Source of the DNA: Anaerolineae bacterium
GTDB taxonomy: Bacteria; Chloroflexota; Anaerolineae; Promineifilales; Promineifilaceae
NCBI GenBank assembly: GCA_020848035.1
Contig: JADLAX010000010.1
Span: forward strand, 1 to 64,000
Direction: 5' to 3'
DNA length: 64,000 nt
Each line of letters begins with the position of its first letter. The stretch's first letter is position 1. The notes under the pieces were generated by a model. That model searched no databases. It was not told the DNA's origin and saw nothing but the letters and a program-made list of their open reading frames with translations. Below, piece after piece: positions 1 through 12,732 of this stretch. Position numbers and translations under genes: made by a program.

Positions 1-2410
<2,410 letters not shown>

Positions 2411-2420
2411 GGGAGATAAA

Positions 2421-3413
2421 ATGGATAACAAACTGTACCCCTTGCTATTTCAACCTGTGCTGAAAGATTACATCTGGGGCGGGCGCAACCTGGAGAAATT
2501 AGGCCGGGTGCTGCCGCCAGAGGGCGTCATTGCCGAAAGCTGGGAGATTGCCGGGCATGAAGATGGCACAACGCGGGTGGTAAACGGCCGTTTCTCCAAC
2601 ACACTCCTCACCGACCTGCACCAGGAGTTGGGGCTGGATTTAATCGGTCGTCGCTGCGCCTGGGCGCAGGCGCGGGGCAAGTTTCCGCTGCTCATCAAGC
2701 TGCTAGACGCCAGTCGGCCCCTGTCGGTGCAGGTTCATCCCCAGGATGACTACGCCCTGGCTCACGAAGGCAACGAACTGGGCAAAACCGAAATGTGGGT
2801 GGTGCTGCACGCCACGCCCGATGCCGAAGTCATTTTAGGCCTGGCGCATTTAATGGATCCGCAAGATTTTCGCGTAGCCATTGAGAGAAACACACTTGAA
2901 CCCCATCTACATCGAATTCCGGTCCAGGCGGGCGACCACATTTGCGTACCGGCCGGGTCGATGCACGCCATCATGGGCGGGCTGCTCATTGCCGAAATCC
3001 AGCAGAACTCCAACACCACCTATCGCGTCTACGATTGGGGGCGGGTGGGCAATGACGGCAAGCCGCGCCCGCTGCACGTGGATAAAGCGCTGGACGTGAT
3101 CAATTTTGACCAAATTGCCCCAACCCTTTGTCCACCGGAGCTGCTGTCTGACGAGGGGGGCATTCGCCGTTCCCTGCTGTGCCAGACCGACTACTTTGTC
3201 ACCGAGCGGGTGGAGCTGGCTGCCGGGGCCGTTTACCAGGGCAGCTGCACCGGGGAAACGCTGGAAATTTGGGGGGCGATTGAGGGGGCTGTGCAAATTA
3301 ATGAAGTGGATTTGACGGCCGTTCGCTTTTGCCTGCTGCCTGCCGCGCTGGGGGACTTTACGGTAACGGCCGTTGCGCCCGCCACGCTTCTGCGCAGCTA
3401 CGTTGCCGGATAA
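2421..3413 (+). CDS. manA: Class I mannose-6-phosphate isomerase (phosphomannose isomerase)
   Basis: The enzyme interconverts fructose-6-phosphate and mannose-6-phosphate in the cytosol, feeding GDP-mannose and glycan synthesis. The 330-residue product carries type I cupin signatures: YIWGG near the N-terminus, SVQVHPQDDYA (metal-site region), a KTEMW segment, and the EIQQNSNTTYRVYDWGR block typical of the short bacterial ManA/Pmi enzymes. ATG 2421 is chosen because GGGAGAT stands 4-10 nt upstream; the frame stays open to 2379, but that stretch overlaps ligA and the palindrome. The gene follows ligA by 34 nt and may be cotranscribed. Confidence 0.9.
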   Translation: MDNKLYPLLFQPVLKDYIWGGRNLEKLGRVLPPEGVIAESWEIAGHEDGTTRVVNGRFSNTLLTDLHQELGLDLIGRRCAWAQARGKFPLLIKLLDASRPLSVQVHPQDDYALAHEGNELGKTEMWVVLHATPDAEVILGLAHLMDPQDFRVAIERNTLEPHLHRIPVQAGDHICVPAGSMHAIMGGLLIAEIQQNSNTTYRVYDWGRVGNDGKPRPLHVDKALDVINFDQIAPTLCPPELLSDEGGIRRSLLCQTDYFVTERVELAAGAVYQGSCTGETLEIWGAIEGAVQINEVDLTAVRFCLLPAALGDFTVTAVAPATLLRSYVAG

Positions 3414-3427
3414 CAACTGATCAGACA

Positions 3428-3440
3428 GGTGCGTCGCACC
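3428..3440. repeat. Short degenerate palindrome GGTGCG-T-CGCACC
   Basis: A 13-nt dyad between manA and the kinase gene shares its GTGCGTCGCACC half exactly with the 30-nt hairpin at 34396-34425. It is probably a truncated copy. A GTG inside it opens the kinase frame, but the ATG at 3465 is the likelier start. Confidence 0.55.
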
Positions 3441-3464
3441 CCAATTGGCGTATGGGTAGAGTCT

Positions 3465-6400
3465 ATGAACAGCAGCACGATTGGCAAATTCCAGTTGATC
3501 GGCAAACTGGGCAGCGGGGGTATGGCCCAGGTGTACGAGGCCATCCATCCCCAGCTCAACCGTCGTATAGCCATTAAGGTAATTCATAACTTCCTGGCTG
3601 AAGATTCCACCTTCCTGGCCCGCTTTCAACGTGAAGCGCAAAGTGTCGCCGCCCTACGCCATCCGCACATCGTCCAGGTTTACGACTTCGACATCACTCC
3701 AGACAACCAATCGTACATGGTGATGGAGTTTATAGACGGCCGTAACCTGCGTGACCACCTCCAAATCCTGCACGACCAGGGAAAGCACCTACCGCTGGAC
3801 GAAGCCTTTACCGTTGTCCACCAGGTTGGCGACGCCCTCGCCTATGCCCATCGTCAGGGCATGATTCACCGCGATGTTAAACCAGCTAACATCATGATCA
3901 ACCAGGAAGGGCAGGCCATCCTCACCGACTTTGGCCTGGCAAAAATCCTGGCGGGCAGCCGCCACACCGATACCGGCGCGCTTGTTGGCACACCTGCCTA
4001 CATGGCTCCCGAGCAGTGTCAGGGCGAATTGGGTGACGGCCGTGCCGATCTTTATGCCCTGGCCATCATCCTTTACGAACTGGTCACCGGCCGTCCCCCC
4101 TTTATTGCCGAAACCCTCTTGGGATTGATCACCCAGCAGGTCAATGAGCCGCCGCCCTCCCCACTCACCTTCAACCCGACGCTGCCCCCCTGGCTGGAGG
4201 CGATCATTTTGAAGGCGCTGGCCAAAAACCCGGCCGATCGTTACCAGAGCGTGGAAGCCTTGCTGGCGGCGCTGGATCAGCCGCAACCGGCGGCCGTTCT
4301 CCCGTCCCCGGTGCCGACCCCATTGGCTCCAACCGCACCAGCGGCTATGCAGCGTAAGCAGGCAACCCTGCTCTTTAGCGACATTGTGGACTCCACGCAC
4401 ATGGGGCAATATCTGGACCCGGAAGATGTGGTGGAAATCATGAACGGAGTGCTGCGTCGCCTGGCGGCCGTTATTGAGCAGCACGGCGGCCACGTTTTGC
4501 GTTTTATGGGCGATGGGCTAAAGGCGATCTTTGGCGCGCCAGTGGCCCGTGAAGACGATGCGGAGCGGGCCGTGCGCGCTGGCCTGGCCATCCTGGAGAC
4601 GGCGCAGACCTATGCCAAGGAAGTTGCTGCCCAGTGGCGCATTGACAACTTCCAGGTGCGGGTTGGTATCAATACCGGTCTGGTGGCGCTGGGTGAAGGG
4701 GTGGAAGGGGCCAATACCGCTATGGGTGCGGCCGTAAATCTGGCCGCCCGCATGGAAAGTGCCGCCACGCCTGGCGGCTTGCTCATCTCTCACCACACCT
4801 TCCAGCATGTCCGGGGTATCTTCGATGTGCAGCCGCTGGAACCACTTCAGGTCAAAGGAGTAGATGAGCCTGTGCCCGTCTACCGGGTGATGCGGGCCAA
4901 ACCACGCGCCTTCCGCCTGGGGCGGCGCGGCGTGGAAGGCATTGCCACACCGATGGTGGGTCGTGAGGCCGAGCTGCGCCAGCTGCAAGAGGCATTTGAA
5001 ACGGCCGTAGACGAAGGCGAACGGCAAATGATCACCATTCGCGCCGAAGCTGGTGTGGGCAAATCGCGTCTGCTGGATGAATTCATCACCTGGCTAGAAC
5101 TGCGGCCAACTTCCACTTACTACTTCAAAGGGCGTGCCCGTCAGGAGATGCAAAGCCAGGCTTACAGCCTGCTGCGTGATCTATTTGCCTCTCGTTTTCA
5201 AATTCAAGAAAGCGACCGGGCGACGGAAGCGCAGCAAAAAATGGAGCAGGGTGTGGCCGCGGCCCTGGGCACCAATGAGGCCAGCCGGATGAAGGCCCAC
5301 ATCCTGGGCAAGCTGTTGGGCTTCGACCTGGACAACAGCAGCTACCTGGCAGGGGTGCTTCAAGACAGCCAGGAACTGCGCGACCGCGCCCTCATCTATA
5401 TGGCCGACTATTTTCAGGCGCTGGCCGCGCACTTTCCGGTGGTTATCTTGCTGGAAGATATTCACTGGGCCGATGACAGCTCGCTGGATTTGCTGGGGCG
5501 GCTGGCACTGGCCGTTGACCGCCAGCGTTTGCTCATTGTTGGCGCGGCCCGGCCAGACCTGTGGCAGCGGCGGCCCCATTGGGGTGAAGGGCAGCCCTGG
5601 CACGGCCGTTGCGACTTACGGCCGTTGTCCAAGCGAGACGGCCGTCGCCAGGTGACCGCTATCCTGCAAAAGGTAAACAACCTGCCCGAAAGCCTGCGTG
5701 ACCTGGTAGCGGACAAAGCCGAAGGCAACCCCTATTACGCCGAAGAACTGGTTCGCATGTTGATCGAAGACGGCATCATCCTCACCGGCGGGGACAACTG
5801 GCGGGTGGAGTTGGCGCGGCTGACCGATTGGCGTGTACCGCCTACCCTCACCGGCATCTTGCAGGCGCGCCTGGACAGCCTGTCGCCCCTGGAACGGACG
5901 GAATTACAGCGGGCGTCTGTTGTTGGCCGCATCTTTTGGGATGACACCGTGGCCCGGCTAGACGAGAGCGGGGTCGGGCGGCAAACCGAGACACTTTACA
6001 CCACCTTCCATGCCCTGCGCCGCCGCGAAATGATTTTCCAGCGTGAACCTTCGGCCTTTGCCGGGACGCAGGAGTATATTTTTAAACACGCTCTGCTGCG
6101 CGAAGTGACCTACGAGAGCGTGCTCAAGCGTCTGCGGCGTGTCTACCACGGGTTGGTGGCCGAGTGGCTTATGAACCGCAGTGGTGACCGGCTGGAAGAA
6201 TACACCGGGCTCATCGCCGACCATCTGGAACAGGCGGGGCGCAGCGCCGAAGCCGTGCCGTACCTGCGACGGGCCGGAGAGCAGGCGCAGGCCCGCTTTG
6301 CCAACGCGGAAGCCGTGGTGTTCCTGGGCCGGGCCCTGGCGCTGCTGCCGGATACGGCCGTAACCGAACGATATGAACTGCTCCTGGCACGGGAGGCCAT

Positions 6401-7679
6401 TTACAACCTCCTGGGCCAGCGCGACGCCCAAACTGCCGATCTGGATTCGTTGGAAAAGCTGGCCGAAACATTGGGTGATGCCCGGCGGGCTGAGGTGTTG
6501 CAGCGCCAGGCCCAGTACGCTGAACATATGGGGGATTTTGTACGTGCCCGCGCCCAATTAGAACAATCTCTGACCATTGCCCAGACCCTCAATAACCAGG
6601 CAATGGCCGCTGACGCCCTTTATTACCTGGGTGTGATCGCCTCACGGCAGGCCAGCTATGCGGAGGCGCTGGAAAAGCTGGAGCACAGTCTGGCGCTGGT
6701 GCGCGCCGTCACCGACCCCCTGGTAGAGAGCAAAATTTTGCGCGCCATGGGAGTGGTAGCCTGGTATCTGGGCCACTATATCGAGTCGGCCGCGTATTAC
6801 CAGCAAAGCCTGGGCCTGGCGCGGGCCATCGGTCACCGCCGCTTTGAGAGCTACTGTTTGGGCAACCTGGGGCTGGTGGCCAGCAACATCGGCGACCCGG
6901 ACCAGGCGCGGGTGTATCATGAGCAAAGCCTGGCGATCAGTCGGGCCATTGGCGATCGGGCGGCGCAAGGGCGCACCCTCAACAACCTGGGAGAGACAGC
7001 CTGTACCGTGGGTGAGTACGCGCAGGGGCAGGCCTACCTGGCGGAAAGTCTTAGGCTGGCGCGGCTGGTTGGTAATCGGCCGTCCGAAAACCTGGCCTTG
7101 CTCAATCTGGCGCGGGTTGCACTGGCCTTGGCGGAATATGACACTGCCCGCACCTCCTTTGCCCAGGTTTTGGCCACGGCGCAGGCTATCGGTGACCGAC
7201 GACAACAGGGCAGCGCGCGGCAAGGGTTGGGTAGTACGGCCCTGGAGGAGGGCCGCCTGCAAGATGCCAGCGGACATTTCCAGGAGGCGCTGCAACTCTG
7301 GCAGGAGTTAGGTCTGCTGCGCTCGCTCGATGCGAGGATCGGCCTGGCGCGGGTAGCCCTGGCGCAGGGGGAGCATAAAGACGCCCTGACCTGGGTAGAA
7401 CCAGCCCTGGCCGCCTTGGCGACGCAGGGAGAAGGCGACGCCTTCGACCCCATGCGGATACACCTCACCTGTTACCAGGCTTTGCAGGTAAACGGGGACA
7501 GCCGTGCGCCAGACATCTTGCGCCAGGCACACACCTTGCTGCAAGAACAGGCCGCGCGCATCCCAGACGAGGCAACGCGCCACTCCTTTTTGGACAAAGT
7601 GCTCGTTCATCGAGAGATTTTGCAGGCGTTTGTGGCGCTGAGCCAGCAAGGGGCGGGCAACACCGATTCTCATCCATGA
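3465..7679 (+). CDS. Ser/Thr protein kinase-class III cyclase-AAA ATPase-TPR regulator
   Basis: This 1404-residue cytosolic protein joins four modules. A Hanks-type kinase (about 8-275) shows GSGGMAQVYEA, K38, HRDVKPAN near 135-142, DFGLAK and APEQ, so it should be active. A class III nucleotidyl cyclase domain (about 293-465) shows LLFSDIVDST and FMGDGLKAIFG with both metal aspartates. An AAA/STAND-type ATPase follows, with AEAGVGKS near 526 and a Walker B LLEDIHWADD near 662. The last roughly 400 residues are TPR repeats (GDRAAQGRTLNNLG-type units). ATG 3465 follows a weak GGGTAGAG; an upstream GTG at 3429 lies in a repeat. The stop overlaps the next ATG (ATGA), so it is translationally coupled to the kinase/regulator pair. 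Signal and targets are unknown. Confidence 0.9.
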   Translation: MNSSTIGKFQLIGKLGSGGMAQVYEAIHPQLNRRIAIKVIHNFLAEDSTFLARFQREAQSVAALRHPHIVQVYDFDITPDNQSYMVMEFIDGRNLRDHLQILHDQGKHLPLDEAFTVVHQVGDALAYAHRQGMIHRDVKPANIMINQEGQAILTDFGLAKILAGSRHTDTGALVGTPAYMAPEQCQGELGDGRADLYALAIILYELVTGRPPFIAETLLGLITQQVNEPPPSPLTFNPTLPPWLEAIILKALAKNPADRYQSVEALLAALDQPQPAAVLPSPVPTPLAPTAPAAMQRKQATLLFSDIVDSTHMGQYLDPEDVVEIMNGVLRRLAAVIEQHGGHVLRFMGDGLKAIFGAPVAREDDAERAVRAGLAILETAQTYAKEVAAQWRIDNFQVRVGINTGLVALGEGVEGANTAMGAAVNLAARMESAATPGGLLISHHTFQHVRGIFDVQPLEPLQVKGVDEPVPVYRVMRAKPRAFRLGRRGVEGIATPMVGREAELRQLQEAFETAVDEGERQMITIRAEAGVGKSRLLDEFITWLELRPTSTYYFKGRARQEMQSQAYSLLRDLFASRFQIQESDRATEAQQKMEQGVAAALGTNEASRMKAHILGKLLGFDLDNSSYLAGVLQDSQELRDRALIYMADYFQALAAHFPVVILLEDIHWADDSSLDLLGRLALAVDRQRLLIVGAARPDLWQRRPHWGEGQPWHGRCDLRPLSKRDGRRQVTAILQKVNNLPESLRDLVADKAEGNPYYAEELVRMLIEDGIILTGGDNWRVELARLTDWRVPPTLTGILQARLDSLSPLERTELQRASVVGRIFWDDTVARLDESGVGRQTETLYTTFHALRRREMIFQREPSAFAGTQEYIFKHALLREVTYESVLKRLRRVYHGLVAEWLMNRSGDRLEEYTGLIADHLEQAGRSAEAVPYLRRAGEQAQARFANAEAVVFLGRALALLPDTAVTERYELLLAREAIYNLLGQRDAQTADLDSLEKLAETLGDARRAEVLQRQAQYAEHMGDFVRARAQLEQSLTIAQTLNNQAMAADALYYLGVIASRQASYAEALEKLEHSLALVRAVTDPLVESKILRAMGVVAWYLGHYIESAAYYQQSLGLARAIGHRRFESYCLGNLGLVASNIGDPDQARVYHEQSLAISRAIGDRAAQGRTLNNLGETACTVGEYAQGQAYLAESLRLARLVGNRPSENLALLNLARVALALAEYDTARTSFAQVLATAQAIGDRRQQGSARQGLGSTALEEGRLQDASGHFQEALQLWQELGLLRSLDARIGLARVALAQGEHKDALTWVEPALAALATQGEGDAFDPMRIHLTCYQALQVNGDSRAPDILRQAHTLLQEQAARIPDEATRHSFLDKVLVHREILQAFVALSQQGAGNTDSHP

Positions 7680-9769
7680 ATAACATGAAAGCTTTTCTCT
7701 CGCTGCATCGCTTTTCCGTCCGACTTTTGTTGGGGTTTATGGTCCTCATTGGCCTGACGACGTTGAGCGCGGGCGTTCCGGCTTACTGGCTTACCCGCAA
7801 CCAGCTGGAGCGCCAGGCGTGGTCCCAGGTGGCTAGCGCCCAGGTGGCCACCCAATCACTGCTCACCGCAGAGCAAGAGCGGCTGAACAACCACCTGGTG
7901 CTGTTTAGCGAGCGCCCGACGCTGCAGCAGCTCACCCGCAGCCAGGCGACCAACGAGCTGCAACTTTATCTGCAAGATTTTCAAAACCAGAGTGGTCTGG
8001 ATATTTTGCTGCTGTGCACGGTTGACGGGGCGCTGCTGGCCGGAGACAGCGATTTTAGCAGCTGCCCTCCGGCCGAAAATCAGGGTGTAGAGCTGCTGGA
8101 CGGCCGTCCCGCTATCCTGGTTCAGCAGGTGGTGGTTGATCAGCAAAGTGAACGGCCGTTGGGTACGGCCGTTGCCGGAATCTGGTTGGAGAGTCAGGTG
8201 CTGCAATATCTTTCTGCGGCTACCGGCACTCGACAGAGCATTGTGCAGCCAGACGGCCGTCGGCTGTCTAGCAACTTTGCCACCACAGGGACGATGGCCC
8301 CGGTAACGGCCGTATCGACCCTACCCACCACCGAAGAAAACGGCCAAACGCTCACACTGCGCCAGGATGTCTTCTACACCGCCTACATGCCGCTCACCAA
8401 CAGCGCCGGGCAAACTACGCTCATCTCCGAGGTGGCTTTGCAAGTTAACGACCTGGTTGCCACCGGACAGCAAGCCTTTACGATTATGGCCATCAGTACC
8501 CTTACCGTCGCTTTCCTGGGTTCGCTGCTGAGCATCTGGTTCGTGCGGCAGGTGAATGCGCCCCTGCAAAAACTCACGGCTACAGCCGAAAAAATCAGCC
8601 AGGGCGACCTGGTGGCGGCGATTCCGCTTGTTTCCAGCCCGGTTGAAATCCGCACCCTGGCCGCCGCACTGCACCGCAGCCAGGCCAGCATGCTGCGGGC
8701 CCTGGAAGAAAAATCGGAGGTGGGCGACCGGCTGAACGCGCTGGTCCAGTCGCTGGTGGAAGGTGTCGCTACGTATGATGCAACCGGTAAGATTACCTTT
8801 TGGAGCGAGGGGGCTCACACCATTTTAGGCTGGTCCCCCACCGAGGCCGAGGGACGGCACGTAAATGAGCTCTTTCCCCTCAGTGAAGAAAATCAAAAAG
8901 AGTTCTTGAATGACCTGCCGCCGTCCAGCCAGAAGAAGCAAATTGAGGTGTTAACCAAAGGTGGTCAAAATGTCGTGCTGGCCCTGACCGACTCGCAGCT
9001 CATCCCGCCCGGCAGCGACACGGTTCAGGTAGCCCTGGTTTTCCGCGATGTGACAGAAGAGGTAGCGGTGCGCCGCCTGCGCTCTTACTTCCTGGCCAAC
9101 ATCTCACACGAGTTTCGCACCCCGCTCAGCACCCTCATCGCCTCGCTGGAAATACTGTTAAACGAGCAGGAAAGCTTTACCCTGACGGAAGTGCGGCAGC
9201 TGCTGCGGCCGACACACCTCAGCTTGTTAAATTTGCAGACGTTAATCGACAATTTGTTGGAAAGCAGCAGCATTGAAGCGGGCCAATTCACCCTGCGTTG
9301 GCGCACCTTCCACATTCATGAAGCCATCGAAAATGGGATCAATATTGCTCAGCCGCTGCTGGACCGGCGCAACCAGGCCCTCTCCCTGGCCGAATCGCCC
9401 CAACTGCCGGAAATTGAGGGGGACCCGGCCCGGTTAACCCAGGTGATGGTTAACCTGATCATCAATGCCAGCAAATACAGCCCCATCGGCCAGCCCATCG
9501 AGCTGCAACTGGCGCAGCGTGGCGACACACTGTTTGTGGGCGTGGGGGATCGGGGGCCGGGCATTCCCCCAACAGAACGAGGCAACCTGTTCCGCAGTTT
9601 TGTGCGGCTGGCCAGCGGCGACCAGGAGCAGTACGGTATCGGCCTGGGGCTGTACGTGGTCAAGACGATTGTGGAGGCGCACGGCGGGCAGGTGGGCGTT
9701 AGCGATCGGCCGCGAGGTGGCTCTCAGTTCTGGTTTGAAATTCCACTGCGGCAAAAGGACGAAGCCTGA
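7676..9769 (+). CDS. Membrane sensor histidine kinase, PhoR-like
   Basis: A 697-residue inner-membrane kinase. One transmembrane helix (about 15-37) is followed by an extracytoplasmic sensor region, a second helix (about 262-285), a HAMP linker, a PAS domain (about 345-465), and a HisKA dimerisation domain with the phospho-accepting histidine near 476 in [10 protein letters not shown]. The HATPase domain has an N box ([13 protein letters not shown]), G1 (GDRGPGIPP) and G2 (YGIGLGLYV). Start and stop overlap the neighbours by ATGA, coupling it to the upstream kinase gene and the downstream response regulator. Because the downstream genes are the Pst transporter, it most likely senses phosphate status; that role is inferred from context. 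Confidence 0.88.
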   Translation: MNNMKAFLSLHRFSVRLLLGFMVLIGLTTLSAGVPAYWLTRNQLERQAWSQVASAQVATQSLLTAEQERLNNHLVLFSERPTLQQLTRSQATNELQLYLQDFQNQSGLDILLLCTVDGALLAGDSDFSSCPPAENQGVELLDGRPAILVQQVVVDQQSERPLGTAVAGIWLESQVLQYLSAATGTRQSIVQPDGRRLSSNFATTGTMAPVTAVSTLPTTEENGQTLTLRQDVFYTAYMPLTNSAGQTTLISEVALQVNDLVATGQQAFTIMAISTLTVAFLGSLLSIWFVRQVNAPLQKLTATAEKISQGDLVAAIPLVSSPVEIRTLAAALHRSQASMLRALEEKSEVGDRLNALVQSLVEGVATYDATGKITFWSEGAHTILGWSPTEAEGRHVNELFPLSEENQKEFLNDLPPSSQKKQIEVLTKGGQNVVLALTDSQLIPPGSDTVQVALVFRDVTEEVAVRRLRSYFLANISHEFRTPLSTLIASLEILLNEQESFTLTEVRQLLRPTHLSLLNLQTLIDNLLESSSIEAGQFTLRWRTFHIHEAIENGINIAQPLLDRRNQALSLAESPQLPEIEGDPARLTQVMVNLIINASKYSPIGQPIELQLAQRGDTLFVGVGDRGPGIPPTERGNLFRSFVRLASGDQEQYGIGLGLYVVKTIVEAHGGQVGVSDRPRGGSQFWFEIPLRQKDEA

Positions 9770-10455
9770 TGAAGATACTTGTCGTTGAAGATGATCTGTC
9801 GCTCTCGGACGTGCTGGCGTTTTCGCTGCGCCGGGCGGGTTACGAGGTGGTAACGGCTTTTGATGGACTGGCGGCGCTCCAGCTGTGGGAGGCCGAAAAC
9901 CCGGACCTGCTGGTGCTGGACTTAAACCTGCCCAAGCTGGATGGGTTGGCCGTCTGCCGCCAAATTCGCAGCCAGGCGCAGACGCCCATCATCATTTTGA
10001 GTGTGCGCAGCGGGGATGAAGCGGTGGTGAAAGGGTTGGAATACGGCGCGGATGATTACGTGGTGAAGCCGTTCAGCCCGACGCAGCTGGTGGCACGGAT
10101 TAAGGCGGTGTCGCGCCGGGCGGGTGTTACCGAAACAGCCAACATACTTGAAGTGGCCGGGCTAATGCTGGACCGGTCACGCAATGAAGTGCGTCACCAC
10201 AATGGCGAGCCGGTTCGCCTGACTCCTCTGGAGGCCAGGCTGCTGGAGCGGTTGATGCTGCATGTGGGCCAGGTGTTGACGAGTGATGCGTTAATTACGG
10301 CCGTTTGGGGCAACGAAGGTGGTGACAAAACCATGCTCAAACAGCTGGTCTACCGCCTGCGCAGCAAAATAATGCCCGGTGACTCCCACTCCCACGACTC
10401 CGCCTCGCCCATTGAAACGATACCTGGCGTGGGCTATTCGCTCACTGAAAAATGA
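9769..10455 (+). CDS. OmpR/PhoB-family response regulator
   Basis: A 228-residue DNA-binding regulator: receiver domain (1-120) with acidic residues D8/D9, phospho-acceptor D51 in [13 protein letters not shown] and lysine K101 in DDYVVKPF, then a winged-helix Trans_reg_C domain (about 130-225) with [13 protein letters not shown] and the [16 protein letters not shown] recognition region. It overlaps the sensor kinase gene by ATGA, so it is the cognate partner. Candidate binding sites are the TGTTACC direct repeats at 10543-10587 and 16182-16225, which precede the phosphate genes and have the 11-bp period typical of PhoB boxes. Confidence 0.9.
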   Translation: MKILVVEDDLSLSDVLAFSLRRAGYEVVTAFDGLAALQLWEAENPDLLVLDLNLPKLDGLAVCRQIRSQAQTPIIILSVRSGDEAVVKGLEYGADDYVVKPFSPTQLVARIKAVSRRAGVTETANILEVAGLMLDRSRNEVRHHNGEPVRLTPLEARLLERLMLHVGQVLTSDALITAVWGNEGGDKTMLKQLVYRLRSKIMPGDSHSHDSASPIETIPGVGYSLTEK

Positions 10456-10470
10456 GGCAGTTACAAAAAT

Positions 10471-10503
10471 GTGAAACGTGACGACTCGCTCATCACGTTT
10501 CAC
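10471..10503. repeat. GTGAAACGTGA hairpin after the response regulator
   Basis: Arms GTGAAACGTGA (10471-10481) and TCACGTTTCAC (10493-10503) form an 11-bp perfect stem with an 11-nt loop, 15 nt after the stop codon. The arm sequence recurs in the repeats at 56141-56188 and 60701-60756. A terminator role is possible, but no T-run follows. Confidence 0.75.
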
Positions 10504-10542
10504 GCCATCCCCGATGAAACCCCAAAGTCCAGGTCGGCCTAA

Positions 10543-10587
10543 TTTGTTACCGCCCTGTTACCCTTTTATTGACCAGTTTGTTACCCA
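10543..10587 (+). promoter_or_regulatory. Candidate Pho box 1 (11-bp direct repeats)
   Basis: TTTGTTACCGC (10543), CCTGTTACCCT (10554), a degenerate TTTATTGACCA (10565) and TTTGTTACCCA (10577) form four repeats with 11/11/12-bp spacing. PhoB-type activators bind such 11-bp repeats in place of a -35 box. TATCGT about 10 bp downstream could be the -10 element, which would put the transcript start almost at the 10609 ATG. A second array with the same motif lies at 16182. Confidence 0.65.
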
Positions 10588-10608
10588 CAACCCCTATCGT
10601 TTGCCGCA

Positions 10609-11592
10609 ATGGACGGCAATACGATGGTACTCCCAACTTTTTACGTAAATCTCAACGCGGTTGATATAGATTTTCCGCTGGCACGGCGCGTGCCGTATGC
10701 GCTGTCGCGCTACTACCTGGCGCTGGCTTTGGGCCAGGAAAATGGCCTGGTTAGCCTGGCAATGGCCTACCCGGAAAACATCAAGGCGCGGCAGGTGCTG
10801 AGCAACCTGCTGCAAGCGGACGTGGTGCCGGTGTTTACCCCGGCGGAGCAGCTGCTGCCGGTTCTGGAGCACGTTTACTGCCCCCAGCCCGGCGCGAAGC
10901 GGTCTATTTTGGCCTGGCATGACGGCGCTGAATGGGAAACGGCCGTTACCCAAACCGCCAACCTGTTAAACCAAACCCTGCTGGCTCCGGTCACGATCTG
11001 TGATGGCGCGCAATTCAACCTGGAGGAAATTTTGGCGCTGACGGCCACCAGCCAGCACGAGCTGCTGGTCATGCCCGCGCCGCAGCCCAAACGGCTGCCG
11101 ATGGTCCTCAACCGAACGGCCAAGCCGCTGTTTTTTGTGCGGGGTGCGCCTACAGCTATCCAGCGAATTCTGGTCGTGATGCGCGGCTTTGCCTCGGATG
11201 AGCGGGCGCTTGATTGGCTGACGCCGTTTGCCTGGCAGGCAGGAACGGCCGTTACCCTGCTCCCCCTCACCAACGGCGCAGACCTGGGACCATATCTTCA
11301 CCCCAACTCCCCCAGCGGCCAACATTTGGAACGCTGCCTGCACCGCCTGCACGCCGAGGGAGTAACTGTGCAGCTCAAGTTTCGCCAGGGCAAACCAGTG
11401 CAGCAGGTGGTTGACGAGCTGGCCAGCAGCGCCGTCCCATACGATTTGCTGGCTATTGCCGCCGAAGCTGAAGGCGACTTTGTGAGCCAGGTTCTAACAG
11501 CCATTGACCAACAGCAAGCCCATAACGGCCGTCCCATTTTTGTCCTAAAACCCCCTGATTTGACATCTCAGTTTCATAACCAATTAGATTGA
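10609..11592 (+). CDS. MshEN-like domain fused to universal-stress-type domain
   Basis: A 327-residue soluble protein. Residues about 20-90 ([43 protein letters not shown]) look like the N-terminal domain of type II secretion/pilus ATPases (T2SSE_N/MshEN), which in known cases binds c-di-GMP or contacts partners. Residues about 180-320 look like a UspA domain ([21 protein letters not shown] at its start), preceded by a weaker Usp-like half. It is the first gene behind Pho box 1 and ends just before pstS, so it should be phosphate regulated. ATG 10624 is an alternative start. No characterised homologue is recognised; a signalling accessory role in phosphate starvation is a guess. Confidence 0.65.
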   Translation: MDGNTMVLPTFYVNLNAVDIDFPLARRVPYALSRYYLALALGQENGLVSLAMAYPENIKARQVLSNLLQADVVPVFTPAEQLLPVLEHVYCPQPGAKRSILAWHDGAEWETAVTQTANLLNQTLLAPVTICDGAQFNLEEILALTATSQHELLVMPAPQPKRLPMVLNRTAKPLFFVRGAPTAIQRILVVMRGFASDERALDWLTPFAWQAGTAVTLLPLTNGADLGPYLHPNSPSGQHLERCLHRLHAEGVTVQLKFRQGKPVQQVVDELASSAVPYDLLAIAAEAEGDFVSQVLTAIDQQQAHNGRPIFVLKPPDLTSQFHNQLD

Positions 11593-11606
11593 GGAGAATG
11601 AACAAA

Positions 11607-12647
11607 ATGGCCATATCCAAATTATCAAAAGTTTTCATTTTTCTACTGCTAGTGGCGCTGCTGGCAGCCTGCGGCGGTAGCGTTGCCGAATCCAGTACAG
11701 ATTCACCTGTGTCGACCGACAGCAGCGCCGATACAGCAGATACAAGCCCCACTGAACCTGCTGCCGAGGTAGAAGCCGAACCGGTAAGGATCACTGTTTC
11801 CGGGGCATTTGCTCTTTTTCCCATCGTTTCTTTATGGGCGGAAGAATACAGTGCCCTAAATCCCAATGTGACCTTCGATGTGCAGGGCGGCGGTGCAGGC
11901 AAAGGCATGACCGACATGCTCACTGGCGCGGCCGACATTGCTATGCTTTCCCGTGATCCACGGCAGGAAGAGCTGGATCAAGGCTCATTTCTAGTACCGG
12001 TGACCATTGATGCCGTCGTAGGAACCGTCAACGCCAACAACCCCTACCTGGCCGAGTTGCAGACGCAGGGCTTAAACCCGGACGAAGCGAATGCCATTTG
12101 GATTTCCGGTGAGATTACCACCTGGGGGCAGTTGCTGGGTACAAATGCGGCCGAATCGATCAACGTCTATACCCGCTCCGACTCCGCCGGGGCCGCCGAG
12201 ATGTGGGCATTGTATTCGCTCGGCGAGGCGCAGGAGGATTTGGTGGGAACGGCCGTTAACGCCGATCCTGGCCTGGCTGAAGCTGTACGGCAAGACCCGC
12301 TGGGTGTTGGTTACAATAACATTGGCTTTTCCTACGACCAGGCGACCGGCCTTCCACTAGATGGCCTGCAAATTATCCCCTTTGATCTGAACGATAACGG
12401 ACAGATTGATCCCGAAGAAGATTTCTACGGCACGCGGGATGAATTAACGGCCGCTATTGCCGCCGAGATTTACCCATACCCGCCGGCCCGTGCCCTTTAC
12501 CTGGTCACCAAAGGCGAACCCAGCCCGGCCATCGCCGCTTTTTACCGTTGGATTCTTACTGATGGGCAAGCTTTTGTAGCGGATGCTGGCTACGTTCTGC
12601 TGCCGGAAGCTCGTATTCAGGAAGCGTTGACTCTGGTAGAAGAATAA
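11607..12647 (+). CDS. pstS: Phosphate-binding lipoprotein PstS
   Basis: The extracytoplasmic binding protein delivers phosphate to PstCAB. The 346-residue product has a lipoprotein signal with lipobox LLAAC near residue 24, a Ser/Thr/Asp-rich linker, then a PBP-like-2 domain: [44 protein letters not shown] (phosphate-contact loops) and [19 protein letters not shown] 11607 is preferred because AGGAG lies 10 nt upstream; an ATG at 11598 sits too close to it. A strong hairpin after the stop separates it from pstC, as expected for a binding protein made in excess. Confidence 0.9.
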   Translation: MAISKLSKVFIFLLLVALLAACGGSVAESSTDSPVSTDSSADTADTSPTEPAAEVEAEPVRITVSGAFALFPIVSLWAEEYSALNPNVTFDVQGGGAGKGMTDMLTGAADIAMLSRDPRQEELDQGSFLVPVTIDAVVGTVNANNPYLAELQTQGLNPDEANAIWISGEITTWGQLLGTNAAESINVYTRSDSAGAAEMWALYSLGEAQEDLVGTAVNADPGLAEAVRQDPLGVGYNNIGFSYDQATGLPLDGLQIIPFDLNDNGQIDPEEDFYGTRDELTAAIAAEIYPYPPARALYLVTKGEPSPAIAAFYRWILTDGQAFVADAGYVLLPEARIQEALTLVEE

Positions 12648-12666
12648 ACAATTTCATATTGACATG

Positions 12667-12703
12667 AAAAAGGGATGGATTGCTCATATTGCCATCCCTT
12701 TTT
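12667..12703 (+). terminator. Rho-independent (attenuating) terminator after pstS
   Basis: Arms AAAAAGGGATGG (12667-12678) and CCATCCCTTTTT (12692-12703) form a 12-bp stem with a 13-nt loop, ending in a T-run. It lies 19 nt after the pstS stop and 29 nt before pstC. Partial termination here would raise PstS over the membrane subunits. Confidence 0.8.
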
Positions 12704-12732
12704 CTCTTTAGAACCGCCTAAAGGGGTGCCTT

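Noticed and set aside
12421..12480. ACGGCCGC/ACGGCCGA variants counted as copies of the palindrome
   Set aside because: Only exact ACGGCCGT was counted, to keep the enrichment claim strict; variants were noted separately.
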